64,000 nucleotides of DNA, from positions 248,001-312,000 of the forward strand of contig NZ_JAANAT010000001.1 in the NCBI RefSeq assembly GCF_011089895.1. Reading direction: 5' to 3'. Positions 44,140-53,400 of this stretch are shown in pieces. How positions within the stretch are numbered: the first letter of the stretch is position 1; the number at the start of each line of letters is the position of its first letter. The notes beneath the pieces were generated by a model. It worked only from the letters and a program-made list of their open reading frames with translations, searched no databases and was not told where the DNA came from. The position numbers and the translations under genes are program-made. The DNA comes from Mucilaginibacter inviolabilis (lineage in GTDB: Bacteria > Bacteroidota > Bacteroidia > Sphingobacteriales > Sphingobacteriaceae).

Positions 44140-45072
44140 ATGACAGATTATCTATCTAACAATTACGCAATGCAAGTTTGGAACGCTGAAGTACTCTATA
44201 AAACAGATTTGATTCTAGGAGAAGGTGCATATTGGTACGAAGGCTGGAAGAAGTTTCTGTATGTTGATATTGAAGGACGAAAAGTAGGGTGTATTGATCC
44301 GATAACAAAAGAAATAAAGGAAAAGTATGTTGGTAAAAGGGTAGGGACAGTTGTACCAGCCACTAATGGTAAATTGATAGTAGCATTGCAGGGTTCAATT
44401 GAAGAACTGGACTTTGAAACCGGAGAATTGAGGGAATTAGTAAGGATTGAGCAAGATAAGCCAAATAATCGCTCTAATGATGGTAAATGTGATGCAGCTG
44501 GCAGGTTATGGATAGGTACTATGCATGTGGATGCAAAATTGCATGAAGGTGCGTTATACAGATTTGATGGTGAGGTGAAAAAAATGCTGGATAATATCAG
44601 CATATCAAATGGGATTTGCTGGTCGGCAGATAACCGGACAATGTATTATATAGATTCATCTGATTATAATATCAAAGCCTACGATTTTAATCTGGCTTCA
44701 GGTGATATCTCTAATGAGCGGGTTATTGTTCACATAAAAGAGCCTGATCATACACCAGATGGGATGTGTATCGACAAAGAAGGAATGTTGTGGGTTGCCA
44801 TATGGGGTGGCGGTTGCGTAAATCGTTATAATCCTCATTCGGGCAATTTGATTGGTTGTGTAAATGTTGATGCACCAAATGTTTCCAATTGCGCTTTTGG
44901 AGGAAATGATATGAATCTGTTGTTTATCACTACCGCCAGAGCGGACCTGAGCGATGAACAATTACAGCAATATCCCTTAAGCGGCTCCTTGTTTTGTGCC
45001 AATATAGATGTATCCGGAGCTGACACAAATTGGTTTAGTCACCAGTTTATCGTGCCAGCTACGGAGTCTTAG
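44140..45072 (+). CDS. SMP-30/gluconolactonase-family lactonase
   Basis: The 310-residue protein is a six-bladed beta propeller of the SMP-30/LRE family. Metal ligands are visible as Glu28 in LGEGAYWYEG, Asn in NRSNDGKCDAAGRLWIGTM and Asp in HTPDGMCIDKEGMLWVA. It would open the aldonolactone made by the SDR to the aldonate used by the dehydratase. I use the first ATG at 44140; ATG 44170 (MQVWNAEVLY) is also possible. It is the last gene of the plus-strand operon and ends 5 nt from the convergent glycosidase gene. Confidence 0.9.
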   Translation: MTDYLSNNYAMQVWNAEVLYKTDLILGEGAYWYEGWKKFLYVDIEGRKVGCIDPITKEIKEKYVGKRVGTVVPATNGKLIVALQGSIEELDFETGELRELVRIEQDKPNNRSNDGKCDAAGRLWIGTMHVDAKLHEGALYRFDGEVKKMLDNISISNGICWSADNRTMYYIDSSDYNIKAYDFNLASGDISNERVIVHIKEPDHTPDGMCIDKEGMLWVAIWGGGCVNRYNPHSGNLIGCVNVDAPNVSNCAFGGNDMNLLFITTARADLSDEQLQQYPLSGSLFCANIDVSGADTNWFSHQFIVPATES

Positions 45073-45077
45073 CTATC

Positions 45078-46379
45078 TTACTTATTCGCGCCTCTTGCCC
45101 ATTCTTTTAATTGATCTATGACATTGGCTAACACGCCTGCTGATCCTTTAAAGGAAGCGGATCCATTAGGCTTACCATTAACACTGTACCATTCGTAAAA
45201 ACCTTTGTCCTTAATGGTTCTGTTAACCATAGGTTGTAACTCTTCGTAGGCTTCTTTAATAAAACCATATCTGATGAGCTGTTGTATCATCCGTGCCCCA
45301 AACCAGGTCCAATCGCCCCCATTTTGGTAAATGTATTGTTTTGATGCGGTAGAGCCTTTGTAAATTCCTTCTGGATAAACTGGGTAAAGTGTTAATCCGA
45401 TGGATGGTGCGCCAGATAATTTTACATTACGTAACATATCCTGATTAACAAGCCGTATTTCATTTTTTGATAAAATACCAGCTTCAATGGCTATAGCCGA
45501 GCCTCCGTGAAAATAAATCTTATCTTCATGGAAACTTGCAGGAAAAGGTGATTTATCAAGATAGAGGTGAGGAATAAATTTATGGTTTTTTGAGTTCCAA
45601 AGGTATTTTCGGATCGAGTTAATCGTGGTCACTTTCAACTGTCGCCAATCGTGCTGACCCTGTTCCTGATTATAAAAGCCAATCATATCATTCAAGGCAA
45701 TTACCAACATGGCATTATCGTAAATATCAATTGCCCAGTGGGTGTTTTTATCAATATCTACTGTAGCTCCGCCTTCAATCTGCACATCCCCCCAATCTTG
45801 TGTAGTGGCCCCGGTTAATAAATGATATTTAGTTGAATAACGATTCTTTAATAGATAGGCTATTGAAAGTTCCAGTCGTTGCAGTGCAGTTTTACCTGCA
45901 ATTACTTCCTTAAGGATAGATCTGTCGCCGGTAACACGTATATACTTGGCGATGGCCTGTATCAGCGAAGTTTCCTGGTCTGTTTCTACTGTGTTTTTAA
46001 AGCCCACATGGGTACTATCATAAGGTGAGGTATAAATGTTTGGATCATTCCACGTTACATGTCCTTTTAATACATATCCATCTACAATTTCGCCATTAGG
46101 TTGTTGAAGCCGCAGAAAAGTGAGTAGATTAGTGCGGATACTATCGTGGTTGTAAACTTTGCATGAAGTTTCAATAAAAGTATTAAAATCACGTATCCAT
46201 ACCTGTGGGTAACCATCGCCTGCGTTAAACCCTTTGCTTAAGAGGGCTGTAGCCTTGGCGTACACGGTATCCAGTTTTTTATCTGCCAAGATCCGTGCAG
46301 CTAATTTCTGATCTTGCTGCGAATATCCCTGCACAGAAACACCAATTATCAAAGAAATAGCAATAATGATAGTTTTCAT
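45078..46379 (-). CDS. Exported (alpha/alpha)6 six-hairpin glycosidase-like protein, family not assigned
   Basis: The 433-residue protein has a signal peptide (cleavage near GYSQQ) and a helix-rich body with many acidic-aromatic motifs of six-hairpin glycosidases: QVWIRDFNTFIE, NGEIVDGYV, VETDQETSLIQAIAKYIRVTGD, TQDWGDVQIEGG, AIDIYDNAMLVIALND and NGGDWTWFGARMIQQLIRYG. The pattern recalls GH63/GH37-like clans, but I cannot name a family. The Asp in WIRDF and Glu in the NGEIVDG/EWYS segments are catalytic candidates. It is 9 nt after the GH35 gene on the same strand, so it likely acts on the same galactoside-rich polymer. Confidence 0.75.
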   Translation of the reverse strand: MKTIIIAISLIIGVSVQGYSQQDQKLAARILADKKLDTVYAKATALLSKGFNAGDGYPQVWIRDFNTFIETSCKVYNHDSIRTNLLTFLRLQQPNGEIVDGYVLKGHVTWNDPNIYTSPYDSTHVGFKNTVETDQETSLIQAIAKYIRVTGDRSILKEVIAGKTALQRLELSIAYLLKNRYSTKYHLLTGATTQDWGDVQIEGGATVDIDKNTHWAIDIYDNAMLVIALNDMIGFYNQEQGQHDWRQLKVTTINSIRKYLWNSKNHKFIPHLYLDKSPFPASFHEDKIYFHGGSAIAIEAGILSKNEIRLVNQDMLRNVKLSGAPSIGLTLYPVYPEGIYKGSTASKQYIYQNGGDWTWFGARMIQQLIRYGFIKEAYEELQPMVNRTIKDKGFYEWYSVNGKPNGSASFKGSAGVLANVIDQLKEWARGANK

Positions 46380-46388
46380 GTACTGTTC

Positions 46389-48698
46389 TTATAAGCCTCT
46401 AAAGGGTGAAAATGAAAAAAATAACCTGTAATCTTTTATTCTGCCATTGGCGCCATCCTGGCGGGGTAAAAGCCTCATTCCACTTACTTTATAGGATTTT
46501 CCAAGATCTATTACGATTTGATGTGGTGGTTTTGGAGCCTTATTCTCCCATTCAGTATGCCAAATGCTGGTATACTGTAAATCAAATACATTTGATGCGT
46601 CCCCATCATCACCATTTAGTTCTTCACTGTCTGCATAAACAATTTTCCAATTTGTTCTTGGAATTTCTTTTCCTTGATCATCTATTAAAATAATTTCTGC
46701 TATGGAGCTATAAGGCTGACCTTTTTGTTCAGATAGGGCTTCTAAACAAAAATAACGTGCGTTAATTGGTGGGAAACTTACGTTTTGCCATTTATTAGTG
46801 TTTTCAAAGGTGCCTTCAAAATGCGGACGTAATTGATCTGATATCCATTTTTGACCGGTCGTTTTATGCAACTGAGGTTGTTGTTCGTTAACAATATCCA
46901 GTATTGGCTTATCCAGAAACTGTAATTCGGGTGTCTTTACTCCAAAAAGATCAAAAACTATAACTTCATTTTTTCCCTTTTTAAGCCAGCTGCCGGGTAA
47001 TAACATGGTTTGAGTGGGGCCTATATTCCAGTAGCGACCAAGGCAATTACCATTTACCCAAACAAGACCCTTATTCCATTTACTGAGATCCAAATAGGTG
47101 TTTTGTAAATTATCGGCGGTAAAATTGCCTTTATAAAATCCAACAGTTGGGTTCTGATTGGTTATTGCATTGTATTTTACCGGAATTGTGTTTTCCCCCA
47201 TCTGTATAGGATAGTTTTTCCAGTTTCTGATCTCTGTTTTTTCTTCTCCGGTCAGTAAGTATACTTGCCCGTGTATACCTTTTCGATCATGCATAGCATA
47301 GCCGTAATTTACACGACCAGTGGCCTCTGCCAGTATAGTCAGTTTGGTGTTTTTCTCCCGTTTGGGTATTTCGATACTGTATTTATTTTTCCGGCGGTCA
47401 ATTGTGCCAATTAGTTTATCATCAGTATAAATTAAGGCATAATCGTGTATCTCTTTAAATTGCAGCAGAGCTTTGGCTCCGGCTTTAATCGTAGTTTCAT
47501 AAAGTACACAACCGAAATCCTGGTTCAGATCCTCCATTAGTTTTGCTGTATCTGATATAACCGGCCGAGGAAGATTTTTGTCCAACGCTGCATAGGACGT
47601 GAATTTAACAGGTTTCAGCTTTTGTATTTTATTGAGAGCAGGCACATCAGGTAGGCTTTCGTCTGTTTGTAAATAATTACTGAACAGGTTTCGAATCTGG
47701 TAATATTTTTCTGTTGGATTACCGGCCTCATCAATAGGCGCATCATAATCATAACTTGTGGTTTGAGGTAAATATGGAGGGGCATTAGCTCCACTGTAAG
47801 TGCCAAAAGAAGTGCCGCCATGTACCATATAAATACTGAAGGATTCTTTATGGTCAAGCATGTATTTTAATTCGCTGATAATTCTGGGGGTATTACCGGT
47901 ATGATGCGGTCTTCCCCAGCTATCAAACCATCCCGGGTAATATTCCCCGCACATAAGCGGTCCTTTAGGTTGAATGGCCCTTAGCGCATTAAAATTACCC
48001 TCAGGTCCTCCTCCAAAATTCACGACAGGAAAAAGACCATCTGGGTGATCATTTTTTAATTGAGAGGGGCCATCGCAATGAAATAGAGGCACAGTAAAGC
48101 CTGCTGTTTCAATATATGATTTTATGATATTCATATATGCCTTATCATCACCATAGCTGCCGTATTCATTTTCAATCTGCACCATGATAATATTACCTCC
48201 CTTAGTTATTTGTAATGGAGCCAATTGCTTACCTACTTCCAGCAAATATTTTTTGCATCTATCCAGGTAATATGGATCCTGCGTACGGAGTTTAATGTTT
48301 TTGTTTTTTAAGAGCCACCATGGAAAACCACCAAAATCCCATTCGGCGCAGGAGTAGGGGCCCGGTCTCAAAATAACATATAAACCTTCTTCTTTTGCTA
48401 TTTTGCAAAATGTCGCTGCATCACTTTGACCAGTCCAGGTAAACTGGTTAGGTTGTTTTTCGTGCATATTCCAAAACAAATAAGCGCAAACTGTATTCAA
48501 TCCCATGGCTTTGGCCATTTTTAACCGATTTCGCCATTCGGCTTTTGGAATACGAGCAAAGTGCATCTCGCCACAGCGAATTATATATGGCTTACCATTT
48601 AACTCAAATGAGTCTTCTCCTATTTTAAAAGTTGGGTTTTGCGCTGATGATGAGAAATATAAAAATATAAATACGAGAACAAACAGGATACGCTTCAT
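46389..48698 (-). CDS. GH35 beta-galactosidase with C-terminal discoidin-like domain
   Basis: The 769-residue protein has a signal peptide ending SSAQ (residue 20), then a GH35 barrel: GEMHFARIPKAEWRNRL, YLFWNMHEKQP, RPGPYSCAEWDFGGFPWWL, acid/base Glu178 in QIENEYGSYG, and nucleophile Glu252 in CGEYYPGWFDSWG. Beta-galactosidase jelly-roll domains follow, with GRYWNIGPT. Roughly residues 640-769 look like an F5/8-type C (CBM32-like) domain (IWHTEW...PHQIVIDLGKSYKVSGMRLLPRQDG). It removes beta-galactosyl ends from polymers in the periplasm. Operator-like palindromes lie about 75-115 nt upstream. Confidence 0.94.
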   Translation of the reverse strand: MKRILFVLVFIFLYFSSSAQNPTFKIGEDSFELNGKPYIIRCGEMHFARIPKAEWRNRLKMAKAMGLNTVCAYLFWNMHEKQPNQFTWTGQSDAATFCKIAKEEGLYVILRPGPYSCAEWDFGGFPWWLLKNKNIKLRTQDPYYLDRCKKYLLEVGKQLAPLQITKGGNIIMVQIENEYGSYGDDKAYMNIIKSYIETAGFTVPLFHCDGPSQLKNDHPDGLFPVVNFGGGPEGNFNALRAIQPKGPLMCGEYYPGWFDSWGRPHHTGNTPRIISELKYMLDHKESFSIYMVHGGTSFGTYSGANAPPYLPQTTSYDYDAPIDEAGNPTEKYYQIRNLFSNYLQTDESLPDVPALNKIQKLKPVKFTSYAALDKNLPRPVISDTAKLMEDLNQDFGCVLYETTIKAGAKALLQFKEIHDYALIYTDDKLIGTIDRRKNKYSIEIPKREKNTKLTILAEATGRVNYGYAMHDRKGIHGQVYLLTGEEKTEIRNWKNYPIQMGENTIPVKYNAITNQNPTVGFYKGNFTADNLQNTYLDLSKWNKGLVWVNGNCLGRYWNIGPTQTMLLPGSWLKKGKNEVIVFDLFGVKTPELQFLDKPILDIVNEQQPQLHKTTGQKWISDQLRPHFEGTFENTNKWQNVSFPPINARYFCLEALSEQKGQPYSSIAEIILIDDQGKEIPRTNWKIVYADSEELNGDDGDASNVFDLQYTSIWHTEWENKAPKPPHQIVIDLGKSYKVSGMRLLPRQDGANGRIKDYRLFFSFSPFRGL

Positions 48699-48773
48699 TT
48701 TTAGATTTAGTGGTTTATAATTTGGATAGCTGAAATTACTTGTATTTGAATAAAGCTGTATCTTATTTATTAA

Positions 48774-48814
48774 CGCAAACGTTTGTGAAAGACTAATATT
48801 AACCCAAAGGTTTA
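48774..48814. promoter_or_regulatory. LacI/GalR-type operator-like palindrome and second repeat upstream of GH35
   Basis: CGCAAACGTTTGTG at 48774-48787 contains the perfect palindrome CAAACGTTTG with a central CG, the pattern of LacI/GalR-family operators. TAACCCAAAGGTTTA at 48800-48814 is a second imperfect inverted repeat (TAAxCC / GGxTTA). Both lie in the divergent region between GH35 and the small secreted protein gene. No LacI-family regulator is encoded in the window. Confidence 0.45.
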
Positions 48815-48997
48815 CTGATCGACTAACGCATATGCAATTTTGATAAAATATTAGGGTATTCTTTAGTTCCTGCAGATGTCCTAAAAATTCCTAAAATCAG
48901 AATCTGGATAAAAGCCTTTAAGGTTAGAATCTTTTTTAAATCTTGCTTGGTGTCCAAAAAATAATATCATCTTTAATTGAATATTAATTTTACATCT

Positions 48998-49423
48998 ATG
49001 AAAATGATTAAATCCTTTGCTTTTTTGACCTTTATGCTGGCAATTTCCTTTAATGCTTTTTCACAAACCAAAACAGGGCAGGTTTATCTGATACGTTCTA
49101 CAGGTTATACGGGTTCTGCAGTGAATTATAGATTATATATTGATGATCAGTTAGTTTGTAAGTTGAAAAACAAATCTTACTCCGTGCATGATATAGGCGT
49201 GGGTCAACATACTGTTAGTGTGGTTAGCGGGGGAATATCAAACGGGAAAAAATCAGCGCCATTAACTATAACGGTGATTGAGGGTAAAGTGAACTATGTG
49301 AGTGTTGTTAGTACGCAAAGCGGTTATGTAAACAAACTTACCTGCCAGGAAATTACCCAGAATTCGGCTGAGCCTCTACTGGCGAAAGCCACTCAAAATC
49401 AGAATTGTTTACCTGCTAAATAA
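48998..49423 (+). CDS. Small secreted protein, DUF2846-like
   Basis: The ATG at 48998 gives 141 residues with a signal peptide ending NAFSQ; a TTG at 48977 would add a non-signal extension. The mature part is beta-rich: QVYLIRSTGYTGSAVNYRLYIDDQLVCKLKNKSYSVHDIGVGQHTVSVVS, which has the DUF2846-like plan of a small PEGA-type beta sandwich exposing 'vdg..vg.l..g.y....v.pG.h.v'. The C-terminal 30 residues are polar and of low complexity, with two Cys. Function is unknown, and neighbours give no clue. Confidence 0.7.
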   Translation: MKMIKSFAFLTFMLAISFNAFSQTKTGQVYLIRSTGYTGSAVNYRLYIDDQLVCKLKNKSYSVHDIGVGQHTVSVVSGGISNGKKSAPLTITVIEGKVNYVSVVSTQSGYVNKLTCQEITQNSAEPLLAKATQNQNCLPAK

Positions 49424-49655
49424 AATAAGAGGAAAGGGATTCATTTATTATAACAACTGGTATTTAAAAGATATCTAAGTTCTTTTAACAAGTATGTCAA
49501 ATTCATAAAATATGGAGATGCCCGAAATTGAACGTTTCCATCTGGGTTTATTTATCTCATATTTAGAAAAAATCAGCCTATAGTCTTCAGAACTTGGATG
49601 TTGAACTATTCAGAAATGAGCTGACTGTTTTCCAATAGGCAAATATCGCTAATTT

Positions 49656-49708
49656 AGTTAAAGCTTATTATGACTGTATTTTTGTAAATGCTATAATAAG
49701 CTTTAACT
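49656..49708. repeat. Perfect 16-bp inverted repeat with 21-nt loop
   Basis: AGTTAAAGCTTATTAT (49656-49671) pairs exactly with ATAATAAGCTTTAACT (49693-49708) around 21 nt. There is no T tail and no gene ends nearby (the previous stop is 233 nt upstream), so it is not an ordinary terminator. It could be a protein-binding site, a MITE-like remnant or a recombination site. Confidence 0.7.
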
Positions 49709-49877
49709 TAAAACTGTATAAATTACATTTTATGATGATTTTTAGCTGTTTACGATCCTGTTTTGACCTGTTTTTATGACTTTAAGTTGTTGATAATGTT
49801 ATTCTTTTTTAAAGATGAGTTAAATAAAGGCTCTTTTTTTTGTCAACTTTTTAATTTTTATCGATTGTTTCTGATCG

Positions 49878-49899
49878 AAATAATAAAAGTTTATTATTT
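49878..49899. promoter_or_regulatory. 10-bp palindrome just upstream of a candidate promoter
   Basis: AAATAATAAA and TTTATTATTT are perfect 10-bp arms around AG. It sits 12 nt before the candidate -33 element of the SusC promoter, a position suited to a regulator site. Confidence 0.35.
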
Positions 49900-49910
49900 T
49901 TTTAATATCA

Positions 49911-49941
49911 CTTGGTAAAACGTTTTTGTTAATTATATTTG
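49911..49941 (+). promoter_or_regulatory. Candidate promoter of the tandem SusC/SusD locus
   Basis: CTTG at 49911-49914 and TATATTTG at 49934-49941 are spaced 19 nt; the second matches the Bacteroidota -7 box TAnnTTTG exactly. Transcription from here would give an unusually long leader of about 480 nt before the SusC ATG at 50432. Confidence 0.45.
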
Positions 49942-50431
49942 TTAAAACCAATTGTAAAAAATACGTTACTGCTCAATAACTTAGTCCACCTGAAAGGCTT
50001 TTTTTGAGATTTATGTACTTATTAAATTAACCAATATCACTAACATGAAGAACCTGATTTACCTGTACCACATCTTCCGGGAATCAATATCCTGATAAGG
50101 AAGCCATCAATGAAAATCTCTTATGGAGGTTTTTAGATGCCAAGAGTATTTATTAATTAACCTAATCACCAAAAGTGAAAAGAACACAAGGGTTTCGTCG
50201 TCCCTGATGACAAATCTGTGGGTGCATAAGTATGCGCCGTTGTCAAGAATATTCCTGCAGATTATTTTTGGTAACGTGTTCTTTTTACTCAAAATCGCCA
50301 CTATGGAAAAAGAATTACATTCTACTTAATCTAAAGGCATCCTTTGTTCGCGCAAATCATTTGCGGACATAACAGGATATGATCCTTTAAATCACAAATT
50401 TTTATTTCATCAATCTAAAGATCCATTAATT

Positions 50432-53400
50432 ATGCGATACTTATGGCTGTGCCTTGTGGTTTTTGCTGCAATTACCACGTGTGCACTTACTGGCTTAGCT
50501 AAGGGGAATGAGGGTAAAAAAAGCAAAATAAAGCATGCTCTTTTTAATGATAATGCTCATGTCCGCCGCGATACGGTGGTTAAAGATTCATTATTAAAAG
50601 ATAGTATAAATATTATTAAAAGACACACCATTTATAATAAACTGGCAGACAGCGTTAGCAAGAAGCCTTATGATTTGTCAAAGTTTCCTGGTGTTTCCCT
50701 GCAGCAGCTTTTAAAAGGACAATTTTCCGGTTTATATATACAAGAGCCTTCCGGTGAGCCAGGCAGTGTGCAAAATATGTTTATAAGAGGTGTTCCTATG
50801 CCGCTGCTTTCTCCCAGAGATGTTTACCAATCGCAACCATTGGTTGTACTTGATGGTATCCCGCTTGTAACCGAACACCCGTTTGCATACGATATACAGT
50901 TATATAACTATAACAGAATGGGGACTGCTACCAATCCTTTTGCAGATATCGATATGAATAATATCGCTTCTGTAGAAGTATTAAAGGATTTAGCTGCCAC
51001 AGCAATTTATGGCCCACGGGCAGTAAATGGGGTTATTGTTTTAACATCTAAAACTCCCGTGGCTGCCAAAAGCATCACCTTTGATTCTTATATAGGTTTG
51101 GCGCAACGGCCCCATGTAACTACTATAAATGGTAAATATGAAAACGCTTTCAGGCAACGTTTTTATGACCTCTATACAACTAATGGAAGATATTCAGATG
51201 ATGAAAATTATCCTATTTATCTGAGCGATTCATTAAATAATGTTTATAGCGGGAAATCCGATTGGAGTGATCTTTATTATCGTAACGCGGTAGTTTATGG
51301 TATCAATTTTGGCATCTCCGGAGGAACCGACCGGGCTAATTTCCGCTTCTCATTAGGTGATCTGAAAAATGAAGGTGTTGCTGATGGTACAGGGCTAAAC
51401 CGATATAGCGCCATGTTCAATATCAACATGAAGCCTATAAAATGGCTCCTTTTTTCGGCTATGGTAAATGCTAACCGGGTTGAACGGCAACGAAATAAAT
51501 ACCTGCGTGACCGATTTGCCCAGATCAATTACTTCCCAGACCTGAGCGCGCCGCTGCCACCCAACAAAGACTTTTATGCCGATTACCTTGAACAGTACAA
51601 AAAAGGTTTTGATAATAATAAGAACAATATTATTGATGGTTATGCCAAAATAGGGATCGACCTTGGGAAATTTAAGTTTGTGACCACCTTTAATGTGGAT
51701 TACAATGAAGGTTATCGCGATGTATTTTATGCGCGTACTCTTTTACAAGGCAATAGCTATGCTTCCAATTATTTTGGTTTTAGTCAACGCATCATGGCAG
51801 ATAATAGGGCAACCTACGATTTGACCATAAATAAAGTACATGATTTTCATTTTGAACTTGGACAATCAACTCAATGGGATATTTATAAGTATAGCAACGC
51901 TTACGCTTACAAAGGGGTAAATGATTATATTAAAATAAATCTGTTAGTTTCAAATCCTAAAAACCCAGATGGATCTGATAACCCTGATTATCTGAATACC
52001 ACAGCTTTTCCACGAGAATTAACCTATCGTTTTCTGGATAAGATCAAGGACAACCTGGTTTCTTTTTACGCTAAAACAGATTATTCATTTAAAGGAAAAT
52101 ATTTTTTATCGGCAACAGTACGTGCCGATGGCTCATCAAATGCCCAACCTACCAGCAGATGGTTTTATTCACCAGTAGTATCTGCCGCCTGGAGTATTAA
52201 AAAAGAATTACTTAACCACAGTACTACTGTAAGCGATCTTGTTTTACGTGCAAGCGCGGGTAGGTTAGGTAGGCTTAACGCATTTGACAATTATGCGCAG
52301 GGCCCTCAGTATACCGCATCGGTAGGATATACAGGTAATTTAACCGTACCCGGATATAATGGGTTTGGTGTATTAACCAGGCCTTATTCTACCGGATGGG
52401 TAGGCTATGGAATTCCGTGGTCATATTCAAATCAGCTAAACCTGGGTACAGATGCAAGTTTACTGAACAACCGTTTACATCTTTCGGTTGATTGGTACTT
52501 GAAACAGGAAAAGAACCTGCTGATTGGTATCCCTGCTTTTGCTGAGTATGGTTATAAGCAGTCGATCGAAAGCGGCATGGCTGTAAATAATACGGGTATC
52601 GATGTGTCTATATCAGCCAATATCATCCGCAGTACAAAATTTGGGTGGACATCATCCTTGAACCTTAATCATAACGCTAATAAATTAAAAGCTCTGCCAA
52701 GAGGTTTAAACCAAATTATAATAGATAATAAGCTTTTAAAGGTAGGTAGTCCGGTAGATCAGTACTGGCTGCTAACTAACGATGGCATTTATAAATCTGA
52801 AAGTGAAATACCAATTGTAAACGGTCAATCACTTAAATATAATGGTATTGCATTACACGCTGGTGATCCCAAATGGCAGGATATAAACGGCGACAATGTA
52901 ATTGATAACAAAGATAAGACATTGAAAGGGCACTCATTGCCCCGCATATCAGGTGGCTATGATAACACTTTTAGATATGGCAATTGGAACTTAAATGTAA
53001 ACCTCTATTTCAATCTGGGCCGCGACCTTATCCACCAGGAAATGGCCAATCGCTTTGACTTTATTAACCGCGAAGGTAATAGCGATGTCAATTCTGTTAA
53101 GGAGATCACATTTTGGGAGAAGCGCGGCGATTACAGTAAGTATCCCTTGTATAACCCCTGGAGCACAGTTATCCCGTATCGGGTAGATCAGGATCTTTTT
53201 CTTGAAAATGCTTCATTCCTGAAATTAAGAACAGTTTCCATAGGATATGATCTTACCAAAGTTATGCGCTCAAAGAAAATTAAACTCACCAGGTTTTATG
53301 TGTACGCAACTGCGAATAATGTGTTTACCATAACACCCTATACGGGTCAGGATCCTGAACTGGTAAATTATGATGGTTATGATACTGGCTACGGTTTGCC

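Larger units (their letters stand above)
49424..50431. other. 1-kb non-coding region before the tandem SusC/SusD locus
   Basis: This is the longest gene-free stretch here. It contains a perfect 15-16-bp inverted repeat (49656-49708), a 10-bp A/T palindrome (49878-49899), a candidate promoter (49911-49941), and a roughly 490-nt leader before the SusC start with a small hairpin (CGCAAA/TTTGCG, 50351-50365). Short open frames in the leader (for example a 16-codon frame at 50045 and a 68-codon frame at 50123) have no recognisable product. Confidence 0.55.

Noticed and set aside
49806..49850. Possible terminator ending in a T8 run in the 1-kb gap
   Set aside because: The GAG/CTC stem is too short and interrupted, and no gene ends nearby.
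50123..50329. A 68-codon open frame in the leader of the tandem SusC locus
   Set aside because: It has an odd composition, an overlapping minus-strand frame of similar length and no signal or domain. It is more likely leader RNA.
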